In this document: positions 8,566 to 17,027 of the stretch, one piece after another
How positions within the stretch are numbered: the first letter of the stretch is position 1
Layout of the letters: every line of letters starts with the position of its first letter
Origin: CAZCJA01 sp964499015
GTDB lineage: Bacteria > Elusimicrobiota > Elusimicrobia > F11
Assembly (NCBI GenBank): GCA_964499015.1
Contig: CAZCJA010000006.1
Coordinates: 1-47,828, forward strand
DNA length: 47,828 bases
Direction of reading: 5' to 3'
The notes under the pieces: generated by a model
Told to the model about the DNA's origin: nothing
Database searches by the model: none
Seen by the model: the letters and a program-made list of their open reading frames with translations, nothing else
Program-made: the position numbers and the translations under genes

Positions 8566-8567
8566 AT

Positions 8568-9251
8568 ATGAAGAAAATCGTGATGTGTTGGAGCGGGGGG
8601 AAAGACAGCACGCTCGCTTTGCATGAGCTTGTGCACAGTGGAACGTATGAGGTCGTCTCCCTGCTCACAACCGTCACGGAGGAATACGACCGCATCAGCA
8701 TGCATGGCGTGCGCGTGGACCTTTTGCGCGCGCAGGCGGCGTCGCTCGGTTTTCCGCTGCAGCTTGTGACCATCCCGCGCGGCTGCACCAACGCGATCTA
8801 TGAGCAGCGCATGGAGTTTGCGTTGCGGCGTTTTCTCGATAGCGGAATCGACAACGTCGCCTTCGGCGATATTTTCCTGGAGGATTTAAAGCTATACCGC
8901 GAAAATAACCTGGCCAAAATCGGCATGAAAGCGATTTTTCCGATCTGGAAAGAGGACACGCGTGAATTGATTGCGCGCTTCGTCCGGCTGCGCTATCGTG
9001 CGGTGCTCACCTGTATCGATCCGCGCGTCTTGCCACCGTCGTTTGCCGGACGTATGATCGATAACGAATTCGTCCGCGATTTGCCGAAGTCGGTTGATCC
9101 GTGCGGCGAGAACGGCGAGTATCATTCGTTTGTGTTCGACGGCCCGTTGTTTAAAAACCCCATTCGCATCGGGCGGGGAGAGTCGGTCGAGCGCGACGGC
9201 TTTTGGTTTTGTGATTTAATTCCGGAAACGAGAGAGTATTTATGCCTGTGA
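8568..9251 (+). CDS. DUF71/COG2102 PP-loop ATPase, predicted B12-salvage type
   Basis: A 227-residue ATP-pyrophosphatase of the DUF71 (diphthine-ammonia ligase-like) family. The PP-loop SGGKDS is at 9-14, a central FGDIFLEDLK segment follows, and the family's C-terminal motif appears as CGENGEYHSFVFDGP. In archaea and eukaryotes this family performs the last step of diphthamide synthesis. Bacteria lack diphthamide, and a published comparative-genomics study predicted that many bacterial DUF71 proteins act in B12 salvage. This copy sits 2 bp behind the riboswitch-controlled receptor and overlaps cobO by 10 bp, which strongly supports the B12 role. It would act in the cytoplasm, perhaps on amide or nucleotide-loop groups of corrinoids; the reaction is unproven. 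Confidence 0.85.
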   Translation: MKKIVMCWSGGKDSTLALHELVHSGTYEVVSLLTTVTEEYDRISMHGVRVDLLRAQAASLGFPLQLVTIPRGCTNAIYEQRMEFALRRFLDSGIDNVAFGDIFLEDLKLYRENNLAKIGMKAIFPIWKEDTRELIARFVRLRYRAVLTCIDPRVLPPSFAGRMIDNEFVRDLPKSVDPCGENGEYHSFVFDGPLFKNPIRIGRGESVERDGFWFCDLIPETREYLCL

Positions 9252-9817
9252 AAAAAGACGTCGCTCCGCGCGAATGGGCCGGCCCGCGCAAGCGGATAAA
9301 AAAAGGCCTGCTTATCCTTTATACCGGCAACGGAAAGGGGAAGTCGACCGCCGCCTTCGGCGCGATATTTCGAAGCCTGGGCCGCGGTTTTTCCGTCTGT
9401 ATCGTTCAATTCATTAAGGGCGAGTGGGTGTCGGGTGAAATCAAGGCGCTGAAAAAATTCGGCGCTCATGTCGAATATTATTCCGAAGGGGAAGGCTTCA
9501 CTTGGAACACCAAAAGCTTGGAGCGCGACATCAGTACGGCGCAGCGCGGCTGGCAACGCTGCCTAAATCTTCTTAAGGCCAAGAAACACAATGTGTATCT
9601 TTTCGACGAACTCCTTTACGTTCTTAAATATAAATTTCTGTCCGTCAAAGACGTGATCAATGGCCTCAAGCTCCGCGATCCCGACGCGCACGTGATTCTC
9701 ACCGGGCGCGACGCCGCGCCGGAGCTCGTCAAAATTGCCGATCTGGTCACCGAGATGAAGGAGATCAAGCACCCGTTCCAGAAGGGCATCCTGGCCCAGC
9801 CCGGCATCGATTTTTGA
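9242..9817 (+). CDS. cobO: Cob(I)yrinic acid a,c-diamide adenosyltransferase
   Basis: A 191-residue corrinoid adenosyltransferase of the CobA/CobO family, which transfers the 5'-deoxyadenosyl group of ATP to cobalt of reduced corrinoids to make coenzyme B12. The P-loop is TGNGKGKST (28-36), preceded by LLILY. Later motifs include VCIVQFIKGEW, the Walker-B-like YLFDELLY, and LTGRDAAPELVKIADLVTEM, which is highly characteristic of the family. It follows the DUF71 gene with a 10-bp overlap in the riboswitch-controlled operon. The other de novo cobalamin genes are absent here, consistent with uptake plus salvage. Confidence 0.95.
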   Translation: MPVKKDVAPREWAGPRKRIKKGLLILYTGNGKGKSTAAFGAIFRSLGRGFSVCIVQFIKGEWVSGEIKALKKFGAHVEYYSEGEGFTWNTKSLERDISTAQRGWQRCLNLLKAKKHNVYLFDELLYVLKYKFLSVKDVINGLKLRDPDAHVILTGRDAAPELVKIADLVTEMKEIKHPFQKGILAQPGIDF

Positions 9818-9829
9818 TAAAAGATCCGG

Positions 9830-10765
9830 GTGATTTTTCTTCATTACCTCTATTACAAATGGAAGATTAAGCTGCACCGTCTGCGCACGATGCTGAGCGT
9901 TCCGCGCGGGCAGATGGCGCTTGATATCGGAGGCGGCGACGGGCCTTTCCCGCGCGCCAACGTCGTCTGCGAAAAATTTATCACCTCTGATGAAGAGCGC
10001 GAGCACGTTTTTCTCTACGACCGCCCGCTCGTGATGGGCGATATCGAAGACCTTCCGTTTAAAGACAAGTCGTTCGACTTTATTTACTGCTCGCACGTTC
10101 TCGAACACACCATCAGCCCGCAGCGCGCCGTTGATGAGCTTTTGCGCGTGGGGAAGCGCGGCTACATCGAAGTGCCGTCTGAATATTTGGAATACACGGC
10201 AAAGAACACCGCGTCGCATCTGTGGACCGTGCGCCGCGACGAGCCCGACGGTCCGCTGGTCTTCACGCCGAAAAACAACGCCCAGATCAATCCGCTGGTC
10301 GATCGTGTTTACAACGACAAGCTTCTGGAAAAAGATTTGGCCTACATGGTGTTCCACTTTAAAAACTTTTACAGATTGTTCAACCTGCGCCAGCGCTGGG
10401 AAAATTTTATCGCCATCAAAGTGAACCATAACGGCCTCGCCCCCGCGTCCGCGGGCGACGGGGTCACCAAGGGGAAGCTGGACAGTCTCGATACCTTAAA
10501 GCGCGTGCTGAAACCGTATAACAAGAGCATCCTGTTTAAGCCCAAAAAGTGGATAAAACGGGCGGTTCAGTCGTTCTTTTGCGACACGGACATGGATATG
10601 TGGTACCAAGCCAATTTGGCCTGCCCGTTCTGCAAGACGCCCTTCCTGCAAAAGCCTGTTGATGAGCTTTTTTGCCTTCCCTGCGGAAAAGGCTTCCCGG
10701 TGGTGAACGGTGTGCCAGTCCTATTGAAGGAATATGCTCGGTCGGCGGTGCCTGCCTCCCATTGA
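9830..10765 (+). CDS. SAM-dependent methyltransferase with C-terminal Trm112-like zinc ribbon
   Basis: A 311-residue protein starting at GTG 9830, 12 bp behind cobO and probably in the same transcript. Residues ~28-130 are a class I methyltransferase core: motif I LDIGGGDG (31-38), an acidic MGDIEDLPF segment, and DFIYCSHVLEH, as in Methyltransf_11 enzymes. The C-terminal ~50 residues form a four-cysteine ribbon (C265, C268, C282, C285) followed by FPVVNGVPVLL, the Trm112-like pattern often found next to or fused to bacterial methyltransferases. The middle (~150-255) is unassigned. The substrate is unknown; a sugar, lipid or natural-product methyl acceptor is possible. The stop codon is just past the -35 of the next promoter. 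Confidence 0.75.
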   Translation: MIFLHYLYYKWKIKLHRLRTMLSVPRGQMALDIGGGDGPFPRANVVCEKFITSDEEREHVFLYDRPLVMGDIEDLPFKDKSFDFIYCSHVLEHTISPQRAVDELLRVGKRGYIEVPSEYLEYTAKNTASHLWTVRRDEPDGPLVFTPKNNAQINPLVDRVYNDKLLEKDLAYMVFHFKNFYRLFNLRQRWENFIAIKVNHNGLAPASAGDGVTKGKLDSLDTLKRVLKPYNKSILFKPKKWIKRAVQSFFCDTDMDMWYQANLACPFCKTPFLQKPVDELFCLPCGKGFPVVNGVPVLLKEYARSAVPASH

Positions 10766-10790
10766 CGGTTTCGTTCTAAATAATTATTAT
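10762..10790 (+). promoter_or_regulatory. Promoter of the rimP-nusA-infB operon
   Basis: TTGACG (10762-10767), a 17-bp spacer and TATTAT (10785-10790). The -35 overlaps the stop codon of the methyltransferase gene. The predicted start is near 10797, just upstream of the hairpin at 10803. Confidence 0.75.
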
Positions 10791-10802
10791 GACGCCTCGT
10801 GG

Positions 10803-10829
10803 AAGTGGCCCAAAAGGCCACTTTTTTTT
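10803..10829 (+). terminator. Intrinsic terminator at the extreme 5' end of the rimP operon transcript
   Basis: AAGTGGCC (10803-10810), loop CAAAA, GGCCACTT (10816-10823), then a T run to 10829. It can end transcripts from the cobO/methyltransferase unit. It also lies downstream of the rimP promoter, so it may act as an attenuator for the translation operon. Confidence 0.88.
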
Positions 10830-10851
10830 GTTTTAAGGGACTTTTGAACAA

Positions 10852-11319
10852 ATGAGCTCGCTTGTAACTGATATTGAAGCCTTGGTACAGCCGGTCTTGC
10901 AGGAATGCGGCATAGAACTGGTTGATTTGACGTATCAAAAGGAACCAGCCGGTTGGACGCTGACGTTCTATTTGGACAAGCCGGGCGGAATTGGTTTGGG
11001 GGATTGCGAGGAGTGGACGCGCCGTCTGGAACCGATTTTGGATGAGAGCCAGTTGATGACGCATGCGTACAACCTGGAAATCTCATCGCCAGGACTTAAC
11101 AGGGTTCTGAAGAAAACGGCTGATTTCGAGCGTTTTAAAGGACAGCGCGTGAGCGTTAAGTTGTACGCGGCGCTGAACGGACAAAAGAATTTTCATGGCA
11201 CGTTATTGGGCGCAGACGAAGCTCGTTTGCGGCTCAAAACCGACGAAGGCCGGGACGTGGAGCTGGAGCGTACTCAGGTCTCAAAAGCGCGGCTCGATCC
11301 GGTCATCGAATTTGATTAA
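10852..11319 (+). CDS. rimP: Ribosome maturation factor RimP
   Basis: A 155-residue RimP, needed for 30S subunit maturation. It shows the family's N-terminal alpha/beta domain (ELVDLTYQKEPAGWTLTFYLDKPGGIGLGD reads as the conserved 'vRifID...GvsldDC' region), the SSPGLNRVL motif, and an Sm-like C-terminal beta domain. It is the first gene of the conserved rimP-nusA-infB operon, 17 bp ahead of nusA, as in most bacteria. The ATG at 10852 is preceded by a weak SD (AAGGGA). Confidence 0.93.
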   Translation: MSSLVTDIEALVQPVLQECGIELVDLTYQKEPAGWTLTFYLDKPGGIGLGDCEEWTRRLEPILDESQLMTHAYNLEISSPGLNRVLKKTADFERFKGQRVSVKLYAALNGQKNFHGTLLGADEARLRLKTDEGRDVELERTQVSKARLDPVIEFD

Positions 11320-11336
11320 GCGGAAAGGAGACACAC

Positions 11337-12671
11337 GTGGACGTTAAAGGCGGATTGGCTCATGTGCTCGAACAGATCGAGCGCGAAAAGGGCATCAAGA
11401 AAGGCGATATTCTCAAAATGATCGAGCAGGCGCTCGCTTCGGCTTACCGCAAGCACGCCGGCGAAGGCATTCAGGTGGAAGCTCACGTTGAAGCGTCGGG
11501 TGAAATCCGCGCGTATGTGGTGAAAACCATCGTTGAGGACGTCACCGACGCGACCACCCAAGTGAGCCTCAAAGAAGCCCAGGGTTTTGATGATTCGGCG
11601 GAGATCGGCGGCGAAGTGCGCTTCCCGATCGACACCGAGGAATTCGGCCGCATCGCCGCGCAGACGGCCAAACAGGTATTGACGCAAAAAATCCGCGAGA
11701 CGGAACGCGAATCGGTTTTTGACGAATACAAGCCGCGCGAGGGAACCCTCGTTAACGGAACCGTGCAGCGTTTTGCCAACCGCAACGTAATCGTGGACAT
11801 GGGCCGTACCGAAGGCATCCTGCCGGTGCGCGAACAGGTTCGCCGCGAACGCTGGGCGATCGGCGAGCGCATCCGCGTGCTCATTCTTAAAGTGGAAAAA
11901 GGCCCGCGTGGCCCTGAGATTCTCTTGTCGCGCGCGCATGATGATTTTGTGAAGCGCCTTTTCGAACAGGAAGTGCCGGAAATTTACGAAAAGACGGTTT
12001 CCGTCGTGGCCGTTATTCGCGAACCCGGGCAGCGTTCGAAAGTCGTCGTTAAATCGTCGAACCCGAAAGTCGACCCGATCGGCGCTTGCGTGGGCGTGAA
12101 AGGCTCGCGCGTTCGTCCCATCATCAATGAACTGCAGGGCGAGCGTATCGACTTGGTCGCCTATTCCGACGACCCGGCCACCTACATCTCGGCCGCACTC
12201 GCGCCGGCGAAACCTATTTCCGTCACCATTGTGAACGAAGAGCAGAAGCACGCCGAGGCGATCGTGACCGAAGAGGGCCTGTCGCTGGCCATCGGAAAAA
12301 ACGGGCAGAACGTTCGTTTGGCCTCGAAGCTCACCGGTTGGGCGATTGACGTCGTAACGGAAGCTCAGCGCAAACAACAGCACCAGACAAGCGTCGCCGC
12401 AGCCAAGGAATTGTTCCTGCAGCTCGAAGGCGTCGGCCCGAAAATCGCCGATGTGCTGATCAAAGGCGGCATGGACAATCTCGAAAAAATCGCGCACAGC
12501 AAAGTGGAAGACTTGACGGTCTATGCCGGTGTCGGCGAAAAATTGGCCGAGAAAATGATCACCTCCGCTAACGAATTGATTAAGAAACTGGCTGAAGAAG
12601 CCGCCAACGCCCCCGCTGAAGAAGCGGCTCCGGCGCAGGAAGAAACGGTCTCACCATCGGACGCCCAATAA
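11337..12671 (+). CDS. nusA: Transcription termination/antitermination factor NusA
   Basis: A 444-residue NusA, the RNA-polymerase-binding elongation factor that modulates pausing, termination and antitermination. The order is: an N-terminal RNAP-binding domain (to ~125), S1 (TLVNGTVQRFANRNVIVDMG, ~138-157), two KH domains (GACVGVKGSRVRPIINEL; LAIGKNGQNVRLASKLTGW), then a helix-hairpin-helix repeat (LEGVGPKIADVL, YAGVGEKLAEKM). The tail is Ala/Glu-rich. The start is GTG 11337 with a strong SD (AAAGGAG, 11324-11330). The stop abuts the infB start codon with no gap. The ylxR and L7Ae-like genes often found between nusA and infB are absent. Confidence 0.97.
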   Translation: MDVKGGLAHVLEQIEREKGIKKGDILKMIEQALASAYRKHAGEGIQVEAHVEASGEIRAYVVKTIVEDVTDATTQVSLKEAQGFDDSAEIGGEVRFPIDTEEFGRIAAQTAKQVLTQKIRETERESVFDEYKPREGTLVNGTVQRFANRNVIVDMGRTEGILPVREQVRRERWAIGERIRVLILKVEKGPRGPEILLSRAHDDFVKRLFEQEVPEIYEKTVSVVAVIREPGQRSKVVVKSSNPKVDPIGACVGVKGSRVRPIINELQGERIDLVAYSDDPATYISAALAPAKPISVTIVNEEQKHAEAIVTEEGLSLAIGKNGQNVRLASKLTGWAIDVVTEAQRKQQHQTSVAAAKELFLQLEGVGPKIADVLIKGGMDNLEKIAHSKVEDLTVYAGVGEKLAEKMITSANELIKKLAEEAANAPAEEAAPAQEETVSPSDAQ

Positions 12672-14888
12672 ATGACGACTAAGAAACCATCGACGCCAAA
12701 AAAAGCCGCGGACGCGTCCAAAAAGAAAGCGCCAGCCGCTTCTAAAGCCAAAAAGGCCAAAGCCGAGGAAGTTGAAGAAAAACCGGCAATGTCGATGAAG
12801 CCGCTCGTCTCGAAGCCGAAGAAGAAAGAAGAAATTCCGGCTCCGGCCCCCGTTGTTGCGCCCAAGCCTGTTGTGGCCGCCGCTCCGGCCGCTCCCAAAA
12901 TTGAAACGCCCGCGGCCGCCCCGAAAACCGAAACGCCGGCGCCGGCCATAAAGAAACCAGCGGCGCCCGCTGCCCCCGCAAAACCGCCGATGCAGCAGTA
13001 CAAACCGGCGGCGCCCAAGCGTCCGTATTCTCCGCCCGCGCCCATCCGTCCGGCCGCGCCCGCAAAACCGCAGCAGTCGCAGAGACGTCCGCCGCCCAAA
13101 ATCGAAGCGCCCAAAGAAGAGGTGTCCGCTTCTGGACGTAAGAAAATTTTGTTCAACGAAATGATGACAGCCAAGGATTTGGCCGCCGCCATGCAGGTTT
13201 CGGTCGGCGATCTCATCAAAAAACTTTTATCGCTCGGCACGCCGGCCTCGATAAATCAGCGCATCAATCTCGACGCCGCCACGTTGGTCGCGGAGGCGTT
13301 CGAATTCGATCTCGAACTCAAATCCATTTATGTCGATGAAGTGAAGGAAGAAGAGGAGAAGCCGGAATCGCTGACGTCGCGCCCGCCGGTCGTTACCGTC
13401 ATGGGCCACGTCGACCACGGAAAAACCTCGCTTCTGGACGCCATCCGGTCCGCGGACGTCGCCGGCGGCGAAGCCGGAGGCATCACTCAGCACATCGGCG
13501 CCTATCAGGTCCATACCAACCGCGGCGTCATCACGTTTCTCGACACGCCCGGTCATGAAGCTTTTACCGCCATGCGCGCTCGCGGCGCAAACGCAACGGA
13601 CATCGTTATTCTCGTTGTCGCGGCGGACGACAGCGTTATGCCGCAGACCATCGAAGCCATCGATCACGCCCGCGCGGCGGACGTGCCGATCGTGGTCGCA
13701 ATCAACAAAGTCGATTTGCCGCAGGCGAACGTGCAGCGCGTGAAGCAGGAACTCGCCGACCGCAACTTGCTCCCGGAAGACTGGGGTGGGAAAACCGTCA
13801 TGGTGGAAGTGTCCGCGAAAGCGCGCACCAACATCGACAAGTTGTTGGAAATGATTTTGTTGGAATCCGAACTGCTCGAACTGAAAGCCAATGCCAAGCG
13901 TCCGGCCAAAGGCGTGGTGCTTGAAGCCCGCGTCGACCCGAAGCGCGGCGTTACCGCGACGGTTCTTGTGCAAAGCGGAACCCTTAAAATCGGCGACACG
14001 ATCGTATGCGGGCTCAGCTACGGCCGCGTGCGCGCGATGTTGAACGACCATCGTGTCCAATTGGAAGCCTGCGGACCGGCGACGCCGGCGGAAATTTTAG
14101 GCTTGCAGCACGTGCCCCAGGTCGGCGACCAGTTTGCCGTTGTGAACAACGACCGCGAAGCCCGTGAAATCGCGGAACGGCGTTCGCTCACCGTGAAAAG
14201 CCACGCGCAGGAAAAAACCACGCATCTTTCATTGGAAAGCCTGCACTCGCAGATTGCCATCGGGAAAATCCAGGATTTGCCGATCATCGTTAAGGCGGAC
14301 GTGCAGGGGTCCATGCAGGCCATACAGGATTCTCTCGGCCGCGTGCAGTCGGACTCGATCAAACTTCGTTTCGTTCACTTGGCCGTCGGCAACGTGAATG
14401 AATCCGACGTTTTGCTGGCCGAAGCGGCAAACGCCATTATTTTTGCTTTCGGCGTGAAAACGGAAAGCGCGGCGGAAATCGAAGCCAAGAACGCGGGCGT
14501 TGATATCCGCTCGTACAAAATCATTTATGAAATGCTCGCCGATGTGCGCGCGGCCATGGAAGGATTGCTCAAACCCGTGGAGAAAGAGATCGTAAAAGGG
14601 CGCGCCAACGTGAAACAGGTGTTCCCGTCGACCAAACAAGGCGCTGTCGCCGGCTGCATGATCACCGAAGGCAAAGTCACCCGCGGTTGGAAAGCCCGCG
14701 TGATCCGCAACGGCGAAGAAGTCGGCGCGGGCCCCATCGTCACGCTGCGCCGCTTTAAAGACGACGTGAAAGAAGTGGAAAAGGGCTACGAATGCGGCAT
14801 CGTCGTGGAAGGCGTAAAAGCGTTGGCCGTTGGCGACACCATCGAGTTTTTTGTCATCGAGAAACAAGCGCAGCGGCTGGAAGCGTGA
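12672..14888 (+). CDS. infB: Translation initiation factor IF-2
   Basis: A 738-residue IF-2, the GTPase that recruits initiator tRNA to the ribosome. Residues 1-150 are a low-complexity Lys/Ala/Pro linker. An IF2_N helical domain follows (MTAKDLAAAMQVSVGDLIKKL, ~164-184). The G domain shows G1 GHVDHGKT (245-252), G3 DTPGHE (from 291), and G4 NKVD (345-348). Domains II to IV are complete, with SVMPQTIEAI and VKADVQGSMQAI motifs, and the protein ends QAQRLEA. Its ATG directly follows the nusA stop. Confidence 0.98.
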   Translation: MTTKKPSTPKKAADASKKKAPAASKAKKAKAEEVEEKPAMSMKPLVSKPKKKEEIPAPAPVVAPKPVVAAAPAAPKIETPAAAPKTETPAPAIKKPAAPAAPAKPPMQQYKPAAPKRPYSPPAPIRPAAPAKPQQSQRRPPPKIEAPKEEVSASGRKKILFNEMMTAKDLAAAMQVSVGDLIKKLLSLGTPASINQRINLDAATLVAEAFEFDLELKSIYVDEVKEEEEKPESLTSRPPVVTVMGHVDHGKTSLLDAIRSADVAGGEAGGITQHIGAYQVHTNRGVITFLDTPGHEAFTAMRARGANATDIVILVVAADDSVMPQTIEAIDHARAADVPIVVAINKVDLPQANVQRVKQELADRNLLPEDWGGKTVMVEVSAKARTNIDKLLEMILLESELLELKANAKRPAKGVVLEARVDPKRGVTATVLVQSGTLKIGDTIVCGLSYGRVRAMLNDHRVQLEACGPATPAEILGLQHVPQVGDQFAVVNNDREAREIAERRSLTVKSHAQEKTTHLSLESLHSQIAIGKIQDLPIIVKADVQGSMQAIQDSLGRVQSDSIKLRFVHLAVGNVNESDVLLAEAANAIIFAFGVKTESAAEIEAKNAGVDIRSYKIIYEMLADVRAAMEGLLKPVEKEIVKGRANVKQVFPSTKQGAVAGCMITEGKVTRGWKARVIRNGEEVGAGPIVTLRRFKDDVKEVEKGYECGIVVEGVKALAVGDTIEFFVIEKQAQRLEA

Positions 14889-14897
14889 GGGCAGCCC

Positions 14898-15377
14898 ATG
14901 CATCCGCGCCGTCTCATCCGCCTCAACGAGCTCATCCTTCAGACCGTCTCTCAAGCCGCTCTTGATCTGAAAGATCCGGGCATCGGATTTATCACGATCA
15001 CCGGCGCCGATTTATCGCCCGACGTTTCATTGGCGCGTATTTATTATTCCGTGCTGGGCGATCCGTCCACGCGCGAAGCCACCGCCGAAGCGTTGGAGCG
15101 CGCCAAACCGCACATTCGACACGAAGTCAGCCAGCTGGAAAATCTCCGCCGCACGCCGCAGCTTATGTTTATTTACGATGAAAGCGTCGCCCGCGCCGAC
15201 CGCGTGAACCAACTCTTGCACACGATTGAAGTTGAAGAGAAACCGGAGGAAACGGTGCCCGGGCCGAATATGGATAACGCGCCCGCTGCTGAAAAGAAAG
15301 CGCGCCGGCCCAAAAAAATATTTAAGAAGAACGCCGTGGCCAAGCCCGGCAAAAAGACAAGTGACCGTCGCGACTGA
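14898..15377 (+). CDS. rbfA: 30S ribosome-binding factor RbfA
   Basis: A 159-residue RbfA, a cold-shock and 30S maturation factor with a KH-like fold. The typical pattern is visible: RLNELILQTVSQAALDLKDPGIGFITIT, then DLSPDVSLARIYYSVLG, and the family segment RHEVSQLENLRRTPQLMF split across ~74-92. The C-terminal ~45 residues are a basic extension (KKARRPKKIFKKN) beyond the usual ~120-residue core, possibly an RNA-binding tail. It lies 9 bp after infB. Its last 17 bases overlap the proposed GTG start of the DHH phosphoesterase gene. Confidence 0.93.
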   Translation: MHPRRLIRLNELILQTVSQAALDLKDPGIGFITITGADLSPDVSLARIYYSVLGDPSTREATAEALERAKPHIRHEVSQLENLRRTPQLMFIYDESVARADRVNQLLHTIEVEEKPEETVPGPNMDNAPAAEKKARRPKKIFKKNAVAKPGKKTSDRRD

Positions 15378-16341
15378 TTTCACCATCGTCGATCAGATTA
15401 TCGACGTCCTGAAAAAAGGGCGCTCGTTCTGCCTGTCCGGACACCAAAACCCGGATGCCGACGTGGTTGGTTCGGCGCTCGCCATGGAAAGCCTGCTCAA
15501 GCGTCTCGGGCCGAATAAGAAAATCGACATCCTCGCGTTCGGCCACCCGCCGAAGCTGTTCAGCTATCTCCCCGGTTTTGACCGCATTAAAAGCGTGAAA
15601 AAAGCGGACGGCCATTATGACGTCTGCATCGTATTCGAATGTTCGGGCGCCGACCGTATGGGCAACATTATCGATTTTGATTCCCAGGTCGAAACCGTGA
15701 TTAATATCGACCACCACCTTCACAACCCGAACTTCGGCGACATCAATTGGGTTGAGCCCACGACGTCGTCGACCTCCGAGATGATTTTTAAGATTTTTGA
15801 ACGCGCGAACGTGCCCGTGACCAAAGAAAATGCATTGTGCCTCTATACGGGCCTCGTCGCCGACACCGGTTGCTTTAAATACGGGAACACCAACGTTCAG
15901 ACGCATGACATCGGCGGGAAACTAATTGCCGCCGGCGCGCCTGTCGCGCAGATTTCTGAAACGATGTACATGGGCCGTTCCTGGGCATCGTTTCAGTTAT
16001 GGTCGAAGGCGCTGGCCAACGTTAAGTTTTATTGCGATCGCCGCGTCGCCGTGCAGACGATTCCCGAAGCGCTCTATTCCGAACTCGGCGCGTCGCCTGA
16101 AGACACCGAAGAAATCGTAAACAGCGGGCTGCAGCTTGGTTCGGCCGTCGTCTCCATTTTGCTTAAGGAAAAATCGCCGGAAGTTAAAGTCAGCCTTCGT
16201 TCCAAGGGCAATTGGAACATCAATGAGGTCGCCCAGAAATTCGGTGGCGGCGGACACCGCAACGCATCGGGCTGCACGTTCCACGGAACGCTGGCCGATG
16301 CGGAACGCGCGATTCTCAAAGAAGTGGAAAAAATATTTTGA
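15361..16341 (+). CDS. nrnA: DHH/DHHA1 phosphoesterase, NrnA-type oligoribonuclease/pAp phosphatase
   Basis: A 326-residue DHH-family protein. NrnA enzymes degrade 2-5 nt RNA oligomers and dephosphorylate pAp. Metal-binding motifs are present: GHQNPDADVVGSALA (with the D-x-D), VFECSGADR, and IDHHLHN with D117-H118-H119. DHHA1 motif GGGGHRNASG is near 295-304. The start chosen is GTG 15361, giving the usual ~320-residue length; the frame extends further upstream inside rbfA, but that part lacks family similarity. Its position between rbfA and truB is the standard one for nrnA in many phyla. The stop overlaps the truB start as TTGA. Confidence 0.92.
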   Translation: MTVATDFTIVDQIIDVLKKGRSFCLSGHQNPDADVVGSALAMESLLKRLGPNKKIDILAFGHPPKLFSYLPGFDRIKSVKKADGHYDVCIVFECSGADRMGNIIDFDSQVETVINIDHHLHNPNFGDINWVEPTTSSTSEMIFKIFERANVPVTKENALCLYTGLVADTGCFKYGNTNVQTHDIGGKLIAAGAPVAQISETMYMGRSWASFQLWSKALANVKFYCDRRVAVQTIPEALYSELGASPEDTEEIVNSGLQLGSAVVSILLKEKSPEVKVSLRSKGNWNINEVAQKFGGGGHRNASGCTFHGTLADAERAILKEVEKIF

Positions 16342-17027
16342 CTCAGACGGCTCAAAGCGGGCTTCTTCTCGTCGATAAACCTTCCGGACCCACCTCCTAC
16401 GACATGATCCGCTGGGTGAAACGCGCTTTTCATCCGGCCAAACTCGGCCACGCCGGCACGCTGGATCCATTGGCGTCGGGACTGATGATCCTTTTGGTCG
16501 GCGCCGCCACCAAGCGCCAATCGGAAATCATGGGCCAGACCAAAACGTACCGCTGCACCATGAAGCTGGGCGTTAAAACCGACAGCGCCGATATGCACGG
16601 GAAAATCGTGGAAACAAAGCCGGTGCGGCCTTACGACAGCCGGACCATTGAAAAAGTATTTAAGGAATTGACCGGCGAGATCCAGCAGATTCCGCCGATG
16701 TACGCCGCGATCAAAAAAGACGGCGTTCCGCTCTACAAGTTGGCGCGCCAGGGCATCACCATCGAACGCCCGCCCCGCACCATCACGATCCATTCCCTGT
16801 CCCTGTTGAATTTTACGCCCGATGAAATTGAATTCCGCACGCTTTGCTCGTCGGGGACCTATGTGCGCACGCTGGTGGAAGACATCGCCGCAAAGCTGGG
16901 CACCATCGCCGCGGTATCGGCGTTGGTGCGCGAAGCCATCGGCGGGTACAGCCTGGCGAATGCGGTGCCGGGAAACAATTTAAGAACAATGACCTCCGGG
17001 GAGTTATGGCAAAAGGTCGCATCATAA
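16338..17027 (+). CDS. truB: tRNA pseudouridine(55) synthase TruB
   Basis: A 229-residue TruB, which makes pseudouridine 55 in the T-loop of tRNAs. Conserved features include LLLVDKPSGPTSYD, GHAGTLDPLASG with catalytic Asp43, the KTYRCTMKLGVKTDSAD region, and IPPMYAAIKKDGVPLYKLAR. It is short because it lacks the C-terminal PUA-like domain of longer TruBs, as in several other phyla. The start appears to be TTG 16338, overlapping the nrnA stop (TTGA), since the first in-frame ATG would remove the conserved N-terminal strand. The 3' end overlaps ribF by 22 bp. Confidence 0.94.
   Translation: MTQTAQSGLLLVDKPSGPTSYDMIRWVKRAFHPAKLGHAGTLDPLASGLMILLVGAATKRQSEIMGQTKTYRCTMKLGVKTDSADMHGKIVETKPVRPYDSRTIEKVFKELTGEIQQIPPMYAAIKKDGVPLYKLARQGITIERPPRTITIHSLSLLNFTPDEIEFRTLCSSGTYVRTLVEDIAAKLGTIAAVSALVREAIGGYSLANAVPGNNLRTMTSGELWQKVAS

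Noticed and set aside
11316..12497. 393-codon minus-strand frame opposite nusA
   Set aside because: Same effect of codon bias; composition is Asp/His/Phe/Arg-rich without domains, and nusA on the plus strand is certain.
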